64,000 nucleotides of DNA from CAZHAX01 sp964530325 (lineage in GTDB: Bacteria; Chloroflexota; Anaerolineae; B4-G1): contig CAZHAX010000004.1 in assembly GCA_964530325.1 (NCBI GenBank), positions 62,001 through 126,000 of the forward strand, written 5' to 3'. Below are positions 25,925-34,065 of the stretch, in pieces. How positions within the stretch are numbered: the first letter of the stretch is position 1; each line of letters begins with the position of its first letter. The position numbers were made by a program, and so were the translations under genes. Under the pieces are notes generated by a model. The model did no database searches, had not been told where the DNA came from, and saw only the letters and a list, made by a program, of their open reading frames with translations.

Positions 25925-27337
25925 CTATCCACCATTCAGGATGACCTGGTCGTGAATCTGCAGGACAGCCCTGGTAGCATCCTCTCCTCTCACGACGAGG
26001 GACAGGTTGCACTCCGATGAGCCCTGAGCGATGGCTACAACGTTGATCCCTCCATCTCCGAGCGCGCTGAAGACGCGGGCAGCGATGCCGGGTGTGCTAC
26101 GCAGCCCAGCCCCTACGGCCGTCACGATCACCACTTCGTCCATCGACCAGATCCGGTCTATATCCCGCCTGGCCAGCTCGCCGGCCATCTCGTTCTCCAG
26201 GGCAGCGATCACCGGCGGCACCGCCGCCGTGGGGATCACAAAGCAGATGGATTGCTCAGAAGACGCCTGTGAGATCATCAGGACGCTCGCCCCCTGGCTG
26301 GCAACGGCGGAGAATGTGCGCGCTGCAATGCCAGGCACACCCATCATGCCGCGCCCCTCCACCGTGACCATGCTCATGCCCTCGATCGCCGTAACCGCCT
26401 TGATCTTGCCATGGGCGTTGTTCTTGCCGCCGATGATGCACGTCCCCTCGTGACCAGGGTTGAACGTGTTCTTGACCCACAGTGGAATGCCCCGTCTGAC
26501 GACAGGAAGGATCGTCTTCGGGTGCAGCACCTTCGCTCCGAAGTAGGCCAGCTCGCTAACCTCGCTGTACGAAAGGACCGGGATGACCTGGGCCCCCGGA
26601 ACCATGCGAGGATCGGCGGACATGACGCCGTCCACGTCGGTCCAGGTCCAGACCTCGTCCGCATCGAGGCAATCCCCCATTATCGCCGCCGTATAGTCGC
26701 TCCCCCCTCTGCCCAGCGTCGTCGTGATCCCCTCAGCGGTGGCACCGATGAAGCCGGTGACAATGGGCACGCCGCCGCTCTTCAGCTGCGAACTCAGCCT
26801 CTTCCGTATACGCGCCCGTGTCTCATCCATCAACGGAGCCGCGTTCAGGTACTTGTTGTCCGTCACTATCAGCTCAGTCGCGTCGACCGGCTCACTGTGC
26901 AAACCCGATTTGCGGACCAGAGCAGCGACAGTCCGCGCATTCAGCCGCTCACCCAGCGACGCGATGGCGTCCAAGGCTCGCGGAGTAACCTCGCCCAGAA
27001 TGCCGATCCCGCCGCACAGCGCCGCCAGTTGCTCGATGAAGCCGTCCATTTCGGAAAGGAGCTGCTCCCTCTCATCGCCATCCTCGAACAGCTCCTTGAC
27101 GACGGCGTGATGGCGCTTGCGCAGCTCCTCGACGATAGCCCGGTAGGTCTTCTCATCGCCAGCCTCAGCGGCTCTGGCGCACCCGATCAACTGGTCCGTC
27201 ACTCCGCTCATCGCGGAGACGACAACGGCCAGCCGATCCCATCTGCCCGCCTGCTCGCCGATGATAGCCGTCGCCTGACGGAGAGCTTCAACGCTCCCCA
27301 CCGACGTCCCACCGAACTTCATCACCAGTGTACCCAT
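25925..27337 (-). CDS. lysC: Aspartokinase
   Basis: The 470-residue protein has the aspartokinase start LVMKFGGTSVGSVEALRQ, the nucleotide-binding GRGGSDYTAAIMGDCLDA, DGVMSADPRMVPGAQVI and a C-terminal pair of ACT domains (near VEGRGMMGVPGIAARTFS and GAGLRSTPGIAARVFS). It phosphorylates aspartate and is the feedback point of the pathway. Its length is that of the long monofunctional class, without a fused homoserine dehydrogenase; hom is the preceding separate gene. The ATG at 27335-27337 follows GGGGAGGGCAG ten bases after the hom stop codon. Confidence 0.95.
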   Translation of the reverse strand: MGTLVMKFGGTSVGSVEALRQATAIIGEQAGRWDRLAVVVSAMSGVTDQLIGCARAAEAGDEKTYRAIVEELRKRHHAVVKELFEDGDEREQLLSEMDGFIEQLAALCGGIGILGEVTPRALDAIASLGERLNARTVAALVRKSGLHSEPVDATELIVTDNKYLNAAPLMDETRARIRKRLSSQLKSGGVPIVTGFIGATAEGITTTLGRGGSDYTAAIMGDCLDADEVWTWTDVDGVMSADPRMVPGAQVIPVLSYSEVSELAYFGAKVLHPKTILPVVRRGIPLWVKNTFNPGHEGTCIIGGKNNAHGKIKAVTAIEGMSMVTVEGRGMMGVPGIAARTFSAVASQGASVLMISQASSEQSICFVIPTAAVPPVIAALENEMAGELARRDIDRIWSMDEVVIVTAVGAGLRSTPGIAARVFSALGDGGINVVAIAQGSSECNLSLVVRGEDATRAVLQIHDQVILNGG

Positions 27338-27347
27338 CTGCCCTCCC

Positions 27348-28424
27348 CTAGTCCATCTCGGCAGCAAGCCGTAGGAGGTCGCCGACCACGCCGGCGGCGG
27401 TGACCTCCGCTCCTGCCCCCGGCCCGGCCAACGCAAGCGGAACCTCCGCATACCGCTTGGTGTGCAGGGCCACGTAGTTGGCCGGACCGCGCAGCGCGCC
27501 CAGCGGGCTTTCTCGCTCCACGGGGGCAAGGCCGACCGTGCCCCCTCCTGCCTCGACGCGGGCCACGTAGCGGAGGACCTTACCGTCGGCCTCGACATCG
27601 GCCACGCGCGCGGCGTACTGCTTGTCCAGCCCGGCGGCGGCGGCAATGAACCCGTCCACAGAACCATCCGCCAGCTCCTCGGGGTAGAGGGCCTCGACGC
27701 GCAGATCGCCCGCCTCGAGCGGCCAGCCGGCCGTCCGCGCCAGGATCAGTGCCTTGCGGGCCACGTCCTGGCCGCCCAGATCATCGCGGGGGTCAGGCTC
27801 AGTGTAGCCACGTCGCCTGGCCTCGGCCACCGCCTGTGAGAACGCCACACCGCGCTCCAGCTCTGCGCAGAGATAGCCCAGCGTGCCGCTGAAGCAACCT
27901 TCGATCTTCGTCGCCTCGTCACCGGTGTCGAGCAGGTACTGCAGCGTCGCCACCACCGGCAGCCCCGCCCCTACCGTGCACTCGTACCGCACGCGCCTGC
28001 TGCGGAATAGCCCCTCAACAACACCCCACGCCGCTGCCAGCGGCTTCTTGTTAGCCAGCACAACCCCGCACCCGCGTTCGAGCGCCGTCTCAATCGTCGG
28101 CACCGTCGCCTCCGAGGCGGTCACGTCCACCAGTATGGCGCCCGGCCGCAGGCTCTCGGCCAGGCTCTCCAGTGGCCGTACCTCGAGAGCGTCCGCGAGC
28201 AGCCCCCCGCTACTCGTCGCCTCCACGGCGGCGCGCAGCGTCTTCTCCGCCACACCTCTGGGGTTGGCGACCACGCCACTAGCGTCGGCCAGCGCTACCG
28301 GCACGAGCCGGAGGCGGGTGCGGCTCTCCAGCACTTCGCGTCCATCTAGCATCTGGCGCAGCAGCGCGCCGCCGACATTCCCCGCTCCCAGCTGCACCAC
28401 CGCTGCTTCCCGCGACTCGTTCAT
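27348..28424 (-). CDS. hom: Homoserine dehydrogenase
   Basis: The 358-residue protein has the dinucleotide-binding QLGAGNVGGALLRQML, the VLANKKPLAAAW segment, ECTVGAGLPVVATLQ and the catalytic region GYTEPDPRDDLGGQDVARKALILAR with the proton-transfer lysine. There is no C-terminal ACT domain, so it resembles the dehydrogenase half of bifunctional AK-HSD enzymes and may lack direct threonine feedback. The T-box leader upstream would provide control instead. It is the first gene of the operon. Confidence 0.95.
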   Translation of the reverse strand: MNESREAAVVQLGAGNVGGALLRQMLDGREVLESRTRLRLVPVALADASGVVANPRGVAEKTLRAAVEATSSGGLLADALEVRPLESLAESLRPGAILVDVTASEATVPTIETALERGCGVVLANKKPLAAAWGVVEGLFRSRRVRYECTVGAGLPVVATLQYLLDTGDEATKIEGCFSGTLGYLCAELERGVAFSQAVAEARRRGYTEPDPRDDLGGQDVARKALILARTAGWPLEAGDLRVEALYPEELADGSVDGFIAAAAGLDKQYAARVADVEADGKVLRYVARVEAGGGTVGLAPVERESPLGALRGPANYVALHTKRYAEVPLALAGPGAGAEVTAAGVVGDLLRLAAEMD

Positions 28425-28502
28425 TCTGCCTCACAGCCTCCATCATTCCCGTCCGCAGGCAAACGCGCTGTCCAGCGCCAATACTGCTGGCGCCCACATA
28501 GC

Positions 28503-28771
28503 AAAAAGATCCCCGCGCCTTGGGGCGCGGGGATCTCCCACGTGGTTCCACCCAAGTTCGGTGGCCCTCTCAAGCGGCCGCCGCACTCTGGGGCTGTAAC
28601 GGGCCTTCCCGGGGCTCCATACTCTCGCTTCCGGCGATTTGAGGAGCCCGCTCTCAGGTGGTTTTCCCGTCGGCCCGGCCGAGGGGGCTCGCAGCCGGTG
28701 ACCCCCTCTCTCTCTGACCTACCACCGATCGGTACTCGTCCTGATCTACGCTGTCTTTCGTCTCAGTTATG
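28503..28771 (-). promoter_or_regulatory. T-box leader, apparently tRNA-Thr responsive
   Basis: The minus-strand leader contains the T-box antiterminator sequence GAACTTGGGTGGAACCACG (28541-28559) directly before a strong terminator. Stem I shows the AGGACGAGTA element near its base, an AGAGAG segment and a GC-rich apical hairpin with CTGCGAG. On the 3' side of stem I, AAAACCACCTGAGAG places ACC at the specifier (28657-28659); the next possible register is also ACC, so threonine is read either way. Uncharged tRNA-Thr should allow read-through into hom and the genes behind it. Confidence 0.9.
28507..28535 (-). terminator. Intrinsic terminator of the T-box leader
   Basis: A 13-bp GC-rich stem (28507-28519 with 28523-28535) with a 3-base loop is followed on the minus strand by TTTTT. 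It is mutually exclusive with the antiterminator formed by the T-box sequence. Confidence 0.92.
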
Positions 28772-28777
28772 CGCCAG

Positions 28778-28805
28778 ATTATACCACCAACCGCGCAATT
28801 GGCAA
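28778..28805 (-). promoter_or_regulatory. Promoter of the threonine T-box operon
   Basis: On the minus strand, a perfect TATAAT (28778-28783) lies 16 bases after TTGCCA (28800-28805). Transcription would start near 28771, about 350 bases before hom. Confidence 0.7.
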
Positions 28806-28852
28806 TCCCCAGATGCGGCCTTCTCAGCGCCTTCTGGCCAAGCACCCCCCAC

Positions 28853-29878
28853 TCACTCCGCTGGGTACTCGGCCAGATACAGATCGGCGAAGGCCTCCAC
28901 CCAGGCCCCGTCTTCCTCCGCGCCGACGACAGCTATGAGATTGGGACCGGAAACCCACATTCGACCATCGTCACCGCCCATCCGGTATCGAACGACGTGA
29001 GCACCGCTACGCTGCTCGAAGCTCCAAACCACCTCCTGCCCCACCAGCCGGTCGAGATGCTCAGAGCGGGCATCGACGCTGGGATACCCCAGCATGGCGG
29101 CCTCAATGAGGCCGCTCGCGGAGCCGATCCCACTGAGAGGGTTTCCATACTGCACGCTGGCGATCCGGGCGCCTTCGCCACCCGGTAGTTCGTCTGTGTA
29201 GAAGACGGGCTCCTCGGCCTCAAAGCCATCGGGAAGCCCGCTGGTGATCATATCCGGCCATTCGGCCGGCGCCGCCTCGAAAGGCCGAGCGCGCAGCCAG
29301 TCCAGAGGGTGCGACGCGCTGATGGCCCCGGGAACCGGTGGCTGGGCCAGGTAGAGCTCGGCAAATGTATCCACCCAGGCGCCGTCGCTGCCCCCCTCCT
29401 CGAACACCACGATCAAGTAAGGCCCCGCGATCCACATCCTGCCGTCGACCCCGCCCGATTGATATCGAGCAACCTGGCCACCCTCAAGCTGCCTGAAGCT
29501 CCACTCGTATCCCTCGACCCCAAACAGGTCGAGATGCTCCAACCGGCCGGCAAGGCTGTCATAGGCCACAATGTCTACTTCAACGGCGTCCTCGACCGGC
29601 CCCTGCGCCTGGGCACGCCGGTCGTACCAGGCCAGTATCATCTGGTAGTACTCTCCGCTGCCAAGTTCGTCCAGGTACAGGTCGGGACCATCGACCTCGA
29701 ACCCCGCAGGAAGTGCACTGACAATCACGTCCGGCCACGCTGAGGGGGCCGGCTCGAACGGCTGCCCGCGCAGCCAGTCCACCGGGTTCGCAGCGGGCGA
29801 CGCGCCCGGCCTGCACCCGGCCAGCGCCAGGCCCGCCCAAGCCGCCAGCAGTAGTCTTCGACACGCCTTCTTCTTCAT
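28853..29878 (-). CDS. Lipoprotein made of two tandem homologous domains
   Basis: The 341-residue protein starts with a lipoprotein signal peptide (KKKACRRLLLAAWAGLALAGC), so Cys21 is probably lipidated. The mature part is an internal duplication of about 155 residues. Each copy starts with a DWLR..PFE.AP..WPD.I.S.LP.GFE pattern (near residues 33 and 193) and ends with DGRMW..GP.LI, DGAWV..FA.LYLA. No family is recognised. Its role is unknown; the repeats suggest a ligand-binding or surface function. It is a single gene on the minus strand, followed by the secreted protein gene upstream. Confidence 0.82.
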   Translation of the reverse strand: MKKKACRRLLLAAWAGLALAGCRPGASPAANPVDWLRGQPFEPAPSAWPDVIVSALPAGFEVDGPDLYLDELGSGEYYQMILAWYDRRAQAQGPVEDAVEVDIVAYDSLAGRLEHLDLFGVEGYEWSFRQLEGGQVARYQSGGVDGRMWIAGPYLIVVFEEGGSDGAWVDTFAELYLAQPPVPGAISASHPLDWLRARPFEAAPAEWPDMITSGLPDGFEAEEPVFYTDELPGGEGARIASVQYGNPLSGIGSASGLIEAAMLGYPSVDARSEHLDRLVGQEVVWSFEQRSGAHVVRYRMGGDDGRMWVSGPNLIAVVGAEEDGAWVEAFADLYLAEYPAE

Positions 29879-30000
29879 GCTGTCTCCTCAGCCGGCACCT
29901 GCCTCGCCGCAACGCCCGATAACGGGGGCGCCGACTCACATGCCGAACCGGTCAGCGCCCCGCTCCACGCACAACCACATGGCCCTCCGGCCGATCGCTA

Positions 30001-31368
30001 TCAGGGCTCCGATACTGACGGGACTGTTCCTCCCCTCCAGACGTTGAAGCCTTCGAACTCCACATTCAGGTACATGTGCCCGAATATGCCTACCTCGTCG
30101 GTTGGATGCAGAGGCGGCTGCACCGGAACACTGTACGTTGCCTCCTCCCCCGCAGCCAGCTCGATCTCATAGGCCTGCGATTCCACCTCCACCTCGTCGC
30201 CGCACAAGCCGACGAGGCAGTGAAGCCACAGGAACATGAAGCCGAAGATCCACTCCTCCGGGTCTTGCTCCGAGTATCTGACGCTGATAAGCAGGCGGTG
30301 GGATTCCGGGTCCTCGGCAAGTGAACGCACCCGGACATTGGCCAGGTACGGCTCGCCTGGAACGTAGTCATCAGCTGGGACACCGTCCTGTTCCCACCAG
30401 GCAGAAACGACTTCGATCGGCGGCAGATGGAGTACGTCGTCAGCCTCCGCCAAGACAATCCCGCTGTAGGACACCGACGCCTGCGCCCTGATCTCCAGCG
30501 GGGTGTACATCCCAGCAGAGCCCTGCTGCGAGAGCCAGGTGAAGCCGGAAGGCTCGAAGGCGACGATCACCAGCGTCGAGTCGCCGGAGTTCAACGCCAT
30601 CTCCTCGCACTGCTCGCCAAGCGGGACGTACACGTCCTGCCCGTCCTCCCGCCGCTGCAGCTCATCGATCTCCAGACAGCCAACCGCATCAGCAAGCTGA
30701 CCCTGGTACAACTGGATCCCCATCTCGGCCTCTACTTCGGCGCCAGGCGAGTACCCACCCGCAGGCAGCCTCCAATCGACGCCAACTTGCGGCGTCGGCA
30801 CCCTCCTGCCCTCGCTGATCGTCTCCCCTTCAGTCCCGGAGACAGGCTGTTCGCTTAGCTGCGCTGTCAGATGCTCTCCTTGCTCCGTCGTCACGTCCAC
30901 ATAGATGTTGTATGCAGAGTAGTCATCTGCGATACTGGACTGCCCGAATTCGACTACAACCGGCATCTCCGAGAAAGCACCAATGGCGCTACAGCCCTCC
31001 TCTCCTTCACTCAGCGGATCGCCCGCGGCATTGTACAGCACCACCCGCGCCTGGCCCCCGGCAAGAGGTTCCAGGCTCAGATTGACTATGTAGATCAAGA
31101 ACATCAGAGATCCTTCTGGCTGCTCCAGATACCAGTCGAGCCGAACCATTGGCGATTCATACACAAACGGCTCGGTCAGAGTGGGGGTCAATGTGGCGTC
31201 AGCCGGTGTGGTCGTTGGCCTGTCCGGACTGGCCGGTCCGGTCGCGGGAGCGGCGAGCGACTCTGTTGGCTCACTAGTCTCCGAGGGTGCGTTGCAGCGA
31301 CACGTGCATGTCATCGTACAGAGCAGCATGGCGACAACACCAATCCTCAACCCGCATGAACTGCGCAT
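30001..31368 (-). CDS. Secreted or surface-anchored protein of unknown function
   Basis: The 455-residue protein has an N-terminal hydrophobic signal (LRIGVVAMLLCTMTCTCRC) with clustered Cys residues that could serve as a lipidation site. A Ser/Thr/Pro-rich spacer of about 45 residues and an all-beta-looking ectodomain follow. Several extended segments (VRLDWYLEQPEGSLMFLIYI, FVYESPMVRL) look like immunoglobulin-like beta sandwiches. No enzyme motif is visible. The GGGGAAGT ribosome site precedes the ATG. It lies downstream of a candidate small RNA but has no visible promoter of its own. Confidence 0.75.
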   Translation of the reverse strand: MRSSCGLRIGVVAMLLCTMTCTCRCNAPSETSEPTESLAAPATGPASPDRPTTTPADATLTPTLTEPFVYESPMVRLDWYLEQPEGSLMFLIYIVNLSLEPLAGGQARVVLYNAAGDPLSEGEEGCSAIGAFSEMPVVVEFGQSSIADDYSAYNIYVDVTTEQGEHLTAQLSEQPVSGTEGETISEGRRVPTPQVGVDWRLPAGGYSPGAEVEAEMGIQLYQGQLADAVGCLEIDELQRREDGQDVYVPLGEQCEEMALNSGDSTLVIVAFEPSGFTWLSQQGSAGMYTPLEIRAQASVSYSGIVLAEADDVLHLPPIEVVSAWWEQDGVPADDYVPGEPYLANVRVRSLAEDPESHRLLISVRYSEQDPEEWIFGFMFLWLHCLVGLCGDEVEVESQAYEIELAAGEEATYSVPVQPPLHPTDEVGIFGHMYLNVEFEGFNVWRGGTVPSVSEP

Positions 31369-31613
31369 ACTTCCCCTCCTTTGCCCCTGGATCGTGATTG
31401 CACCACGCCTACGCCCGCAAGCCGCCGCTACGGCCAGTCAAGGGCGGCGCCCCTGACCTATTGACCGCCCTTGCCCCACGCGGCCCACCGAACGCCGCAA
31501 GCATGCCGCCGGGAGAGCAGCCAAGACGACTGGCATAGTATCGCCCCCGGCAGGACGGGATGCCCCGTTACAGAAGCTGCTTCCGCGCCCAAGCAACATC
31601 GACCGCTGCCCGT

Positions 31614-31754
31614 GAAGAAAGAGACAGCCCCCGCTCCAGAAGGCACGGGGGCTGGGTCACTTTGTTCTCTGTGAAGCGCTACCCTCGCACCACCCGCCTA
31701 CTCGCTTCGGTGCGCGAACAGGGCTCTTTCGTGTAGTACTGGCTGTTGGCCAAC
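31614..31754 (-). ncRNA. Candidate small RNA of unknown class
   Basis: A promoter at 31761-31789 is followed by about 125 noncoding bases and then by a GC-rich hairpin (stem 31626-31633 with 31646-31653) trailed by the pyrimidine-rich GTCTCTTTCTTC. The sequence between has no start codon with a ribosome site. It can form GTTGGCCAAC and TCGCGCACC/GGTGCGA pairings. It does not match tmRNA, RNase P, SRP or T-box signatures. It may instead be an attenuated leader of the secreted-protein gene 245 bases downstream. Confidence 0.4.
31626..31653 (-). terminator. Terminator ending the candidate small RNA
   Basis: The 8-bp stem AGCCCCCG/CGGGGGCT has a 12-base loop. On the minus strand it is followed by GTCTCTTTCTTC. 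Confidence 0.55.
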
Positions 31755-31760
31755 GCTACG

Positions 31761-31789
31761 AGTATAGCACACCACAACTTCAAGGACAA
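31761..31789 (-). promoter_or_regulatory. Promoter upstream of the candidate small RNA
   Basis: On the minus strand, TTGTCC (31784-31789) and TATACT (31761-31766) are separated by exactly 17 bases. Confidence 0.6.
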
Positions 31790-31942
31790 ATGCTCGTCCC
31801 GCGCACCGCCGCCCAGCCCGATAGTAACCTCGCCCCGGCAAGTCGGCAGTCGCCTGCTGGCGAGAATTCGCCAGGCAGGCCAGGTCGGGAGCGCCCGCCG
31901 CAAGTCGATGCGTCGCTCGCGAAGGAACTGCCCGCACCAATG

Positions 31943-32815
31943 CTAGCTCTCGCCGTCCACCTTGAGCGGTGCCTCCAGCGGCTCCCGGGCCCGCTCGCCG
32001 AGCAGACGCGACTTACGGTAGGCCGCCCAGACCGCCTTCGAGAGCACCGTACGCATGCCCCCCTTCTCCATCTGGTAGATCGCCTCGGCGCTCGTGCCGC
32101 CTGGCGAGGTCACCATGTTGCGCAGCTCGGCCAGGTGCAAGCTCGATTGCTCCGCGAACAGGGCGGAGCCCAGTACCGTCTGAATCACCAGGATGCGAGC
32201 GTCTCCGCGGCTGAAGCCGAGATGGACTGCTGCGTCGACGAGAGCTTCCATGAGCAGAAAGACGTAGGTCGGACCCGTGCCGCTCACAGCCGTTGCCATG
32301 TCGAGCGCATCCTCGTCCTTCACATAGATCTCCTTGCCCATCGCCTGCAGCACAGCCTGGGCCTGCGCCCGCTGTTTCTCGGTCACCGCCGCCGAGGCCG
32401 TCCAGACAGTCATCCCTGCTCCGACCTGCGCTGGGGTGTTGGGCATAGTGCGCACCACAGCCGCGTGGTCGAGCCCGCCGGTGATCGCCCTCATCGGCGT
32501 CCCCGCCACGATGGAGATCACGACGGCCGATCCCTTGACATGCCCTCTAAGCTCCTCAAGCACCGCGGGCAGGACCTGAGGCTTGACCGACAGGACGACG
32601 ATGTCCGCATCCGCCACCGCGGCAACGTTGTCCGAGGTGGTGTTGATGGCGTGCAGCTTCTCCAACTCCTCGCGCCGCTCAGGCCGTACGTCACTGGCGG
32701 TGATCTGCTTCGCCTTCAGCTCGTCCGCACCCAGCAGGGCGTGGATCATGCCGCCCGCCATGTTCCCACTGCCAATGAAAGCAATACTCGATCCCCGAAG
32801 CTCACCCGATGCCAT
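31943..32815 (-). CDS. proC: Pyrroline-5-carboxylate reductase
   Basis: The 290-residue protein has the N-terminal Rossmann motif IAFIGSGNMAGGMIHALLG, VLSVKPQVLPAVL, SIVAGTP, VVRTMPNTPAQVGAGMT and the C-terminal signature AVSGTGPTYVFLLMEALVDAA, followed by VTSPGGTSAEAI. It reduces pyrroline-5-carboxylate to proline with NAD(P)H. It is the last gene of the PHP-aminotransferase-proC operon, starting 9 bases after the aminotransferase stop codon. proA and proB are not in the window. Confidence 0.95.
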   Translation of the reverse strand: MASGELRGSSIAFIGSGNMAGGMIHALLGADELKAKQITASDVRPERREELEKLHAINTTSDNVAAVADADIVVLSVKPQVLPAVLEELRGHVKGSAVVISIVAGTPMRAITGGLDHAAVVRTMPNTPAQVGAGMTVWTASAAVTEKQRAQAQAVLQAMGKEIYVKDEDALDMATAVSGTGPTYVFLLMEALVDAAVHLGFSRGDARILVIQTVLGSALFAEQSSLHLAELRNMVTSPGGTSAEAIYQMEKGGMRTVLSKAVWAAYRKSRLLGERAREPLEAPLKVDGES

Positions 32816-32824
32816 GATGGCCTC

Positions 32825-34051
32825 CTAGGCTTGCGACGCCCGCCCGGTTTGTTCCTCTCGATACCGGTGCACGGCCGTCTCCAACAGATCCATCGCCCGA
32901 GACAGTACGTCCGCTCCCAATACGTAGGCGATCCGTATCTCGTCGGTTCCAAGACCCGGCGTGCTGTAGAAGCCTGCCGCTGGCGCCACCATCACGGTCT
33001 CGCCGTCAGCTTCGAAGTCGCTCAGAAGCCAACGTGAGAAGTGCTCGGTGTCCACGCCCTCGATCCGCGCCATCGTGTAGAAGGCACCGGCGGGCTTGGG
33101 ACTGAAAACCCCTTCGATAGCATTGAGGCGCTCGTGAACAATGTCACGCCGCCGGCTGTACTCTTCCCTCACTTCATCGAAGTACGAAGGCGGCGTCCGA
33201 GCCACGCAGGCGGCCGCGCCGGCCTGCTCCAGCGCCGGCGCCGAGAGGCGGGTCATCGCCAGCTTGAGCACAGCCTCGATGAGCACCGCATTCCTCGACA
33301 CCAAGCAGCCTATCCTGGCCCCGCACGCAGAGTACCGCTTCGAGACGCTGTCCAGCACGACGACGTGCTCCTCCATGCCCGGGAGATGGAGCGCGCTGGT
33401 GGCAATCCCGCCATCGTAGGTGAACTCCCGGTAGACCTCGTCCGCCAGCATGAACAGCCCGTGTTCCTTGGCAATCTCGCCCAGCATGGCCACCTCGTCC
33501 GGGGAGTAGACTACACCAGTGGGGTTACCCGGACTTGAGTACAGTATGGCGCCGGTCTGCTTCGTCAGCGCCTTCTCCACCTCCGCTCGCGGCGGCAGGC
33601 GGTATCCATCGTCCCCGCGCGTTGTCAGCGGGACCAGGCGCAGGCCGGCCATCTGGGCCAGACCATCGTAGTTCGAGTAGAAGGGCTCAGGCACGATTAT
33701 CTCCTGCCCGGCATCACAACAGCTGATCAGAGCGAAGAGGAGCGACTCTGACCCCGCCGTCGTCACTACCAGCTGATCGGCCCGCACGTCTATATCATAG
33801 CGCGCGTAGTAGTTGACCAGCCCTTCACGACACTCGGCGATGCCCGCAGACGGAGCGTAGGCCAGAATCCGTCCCGGGTAGTCGCGCACCGCGTCCCAGA
33901 ACTCGGCGGGCGTTTCGATATCCGGCTGGCCGATGTTGAGGTGGATAACCTTCACCCCACGCGCCTTGGCAGCGTCGGCGAGGGGCGCCAGTTTCCTCAT
34001 CGCCGATTCCGGCATTTCGGTCCCACGTTTCGATAGCCTAGTTCCGCTCAT
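32825..34051 (-). CDS. PLP-dependent aminotransferase, class I/II (aspartate aminotransferase-like)
   Basis: The 408-residue protein is a fold-type I aminotransferase of the I-gamma/MalY-like group. It shows VIHLNIGQPDIETP, TTAGSESLLFALISCCDAG, SSPGNPTGVVYSPDE, LADEVYREFTYDG and the PLP lysine in VLDSVSKRYSACGARIG near residue 240. The amino donor cannot be named; aspartate, alanine or aromatic amino acids are possible. The ATG at 34049-34051 gives the standard N-terminus. It lies 14 bases after the PHP gene and is followed by proC. Confidence 0.9.
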   Translation of the reverse strand: MSGTRLSKRGTEMPESAMRKLAPLADAAKARGVKVIHLNIGQPDIETPAEFWDAVRDYPGRILAYAPSAGIAECREGLVNYYARYDIDVRADQLVVTTAGSESLLFALISCCDAGQEIIVPEPFYSNYDGLAQMAGLRLVPLTTRGDDGYRLPPRAEVEKALTKQTGAILYSSPGNPTGVVYSPDEVAMLGEIAKEHGLFMLADEVYREFTYDGGIATSALHLPGMEEHVVVLDSVSKRYSACGARIGCLVSRNAVLIEAVLKLAMTRLSAPALEQAGAAACVARTPPSYFDEVREEYSRRRDIVHERLNAIEGVFSPKPAGAFYTMARIEGVDTEHFSRWLLSDFEADGETVMVAPAAGFYSTPGLGTDEIRIAYVLGADVLSRAMDLLETAVHRYREEQTGRASQA

Positions 34052-34065
34052 GCCATGCCCCCCGT

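Larger units (their letters stand above)
28425..28852. other. Intergenic region holding the hom T-box
   Basis: These 428 bases contain no gene. They hold the T-box leader, its terminator and promoter on the minus strand, and about 50 bases after the stop codon of nothing recognisable next to the repeat lipoprotein. Confidence 0.85.
31369..31942. other. 574-base intergenic region with a candidate small RNA
   Basis: No protein gene was recognised. On the minus strand it holds a promoter, a candidate RNA of about 140 bases ending in a terminator, and near 31440-31470 a second GC-rich hairpin (AAGGGCGG with CCGCCCTT) upstream of the secreted-protein gene. Confidence 0.6.
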
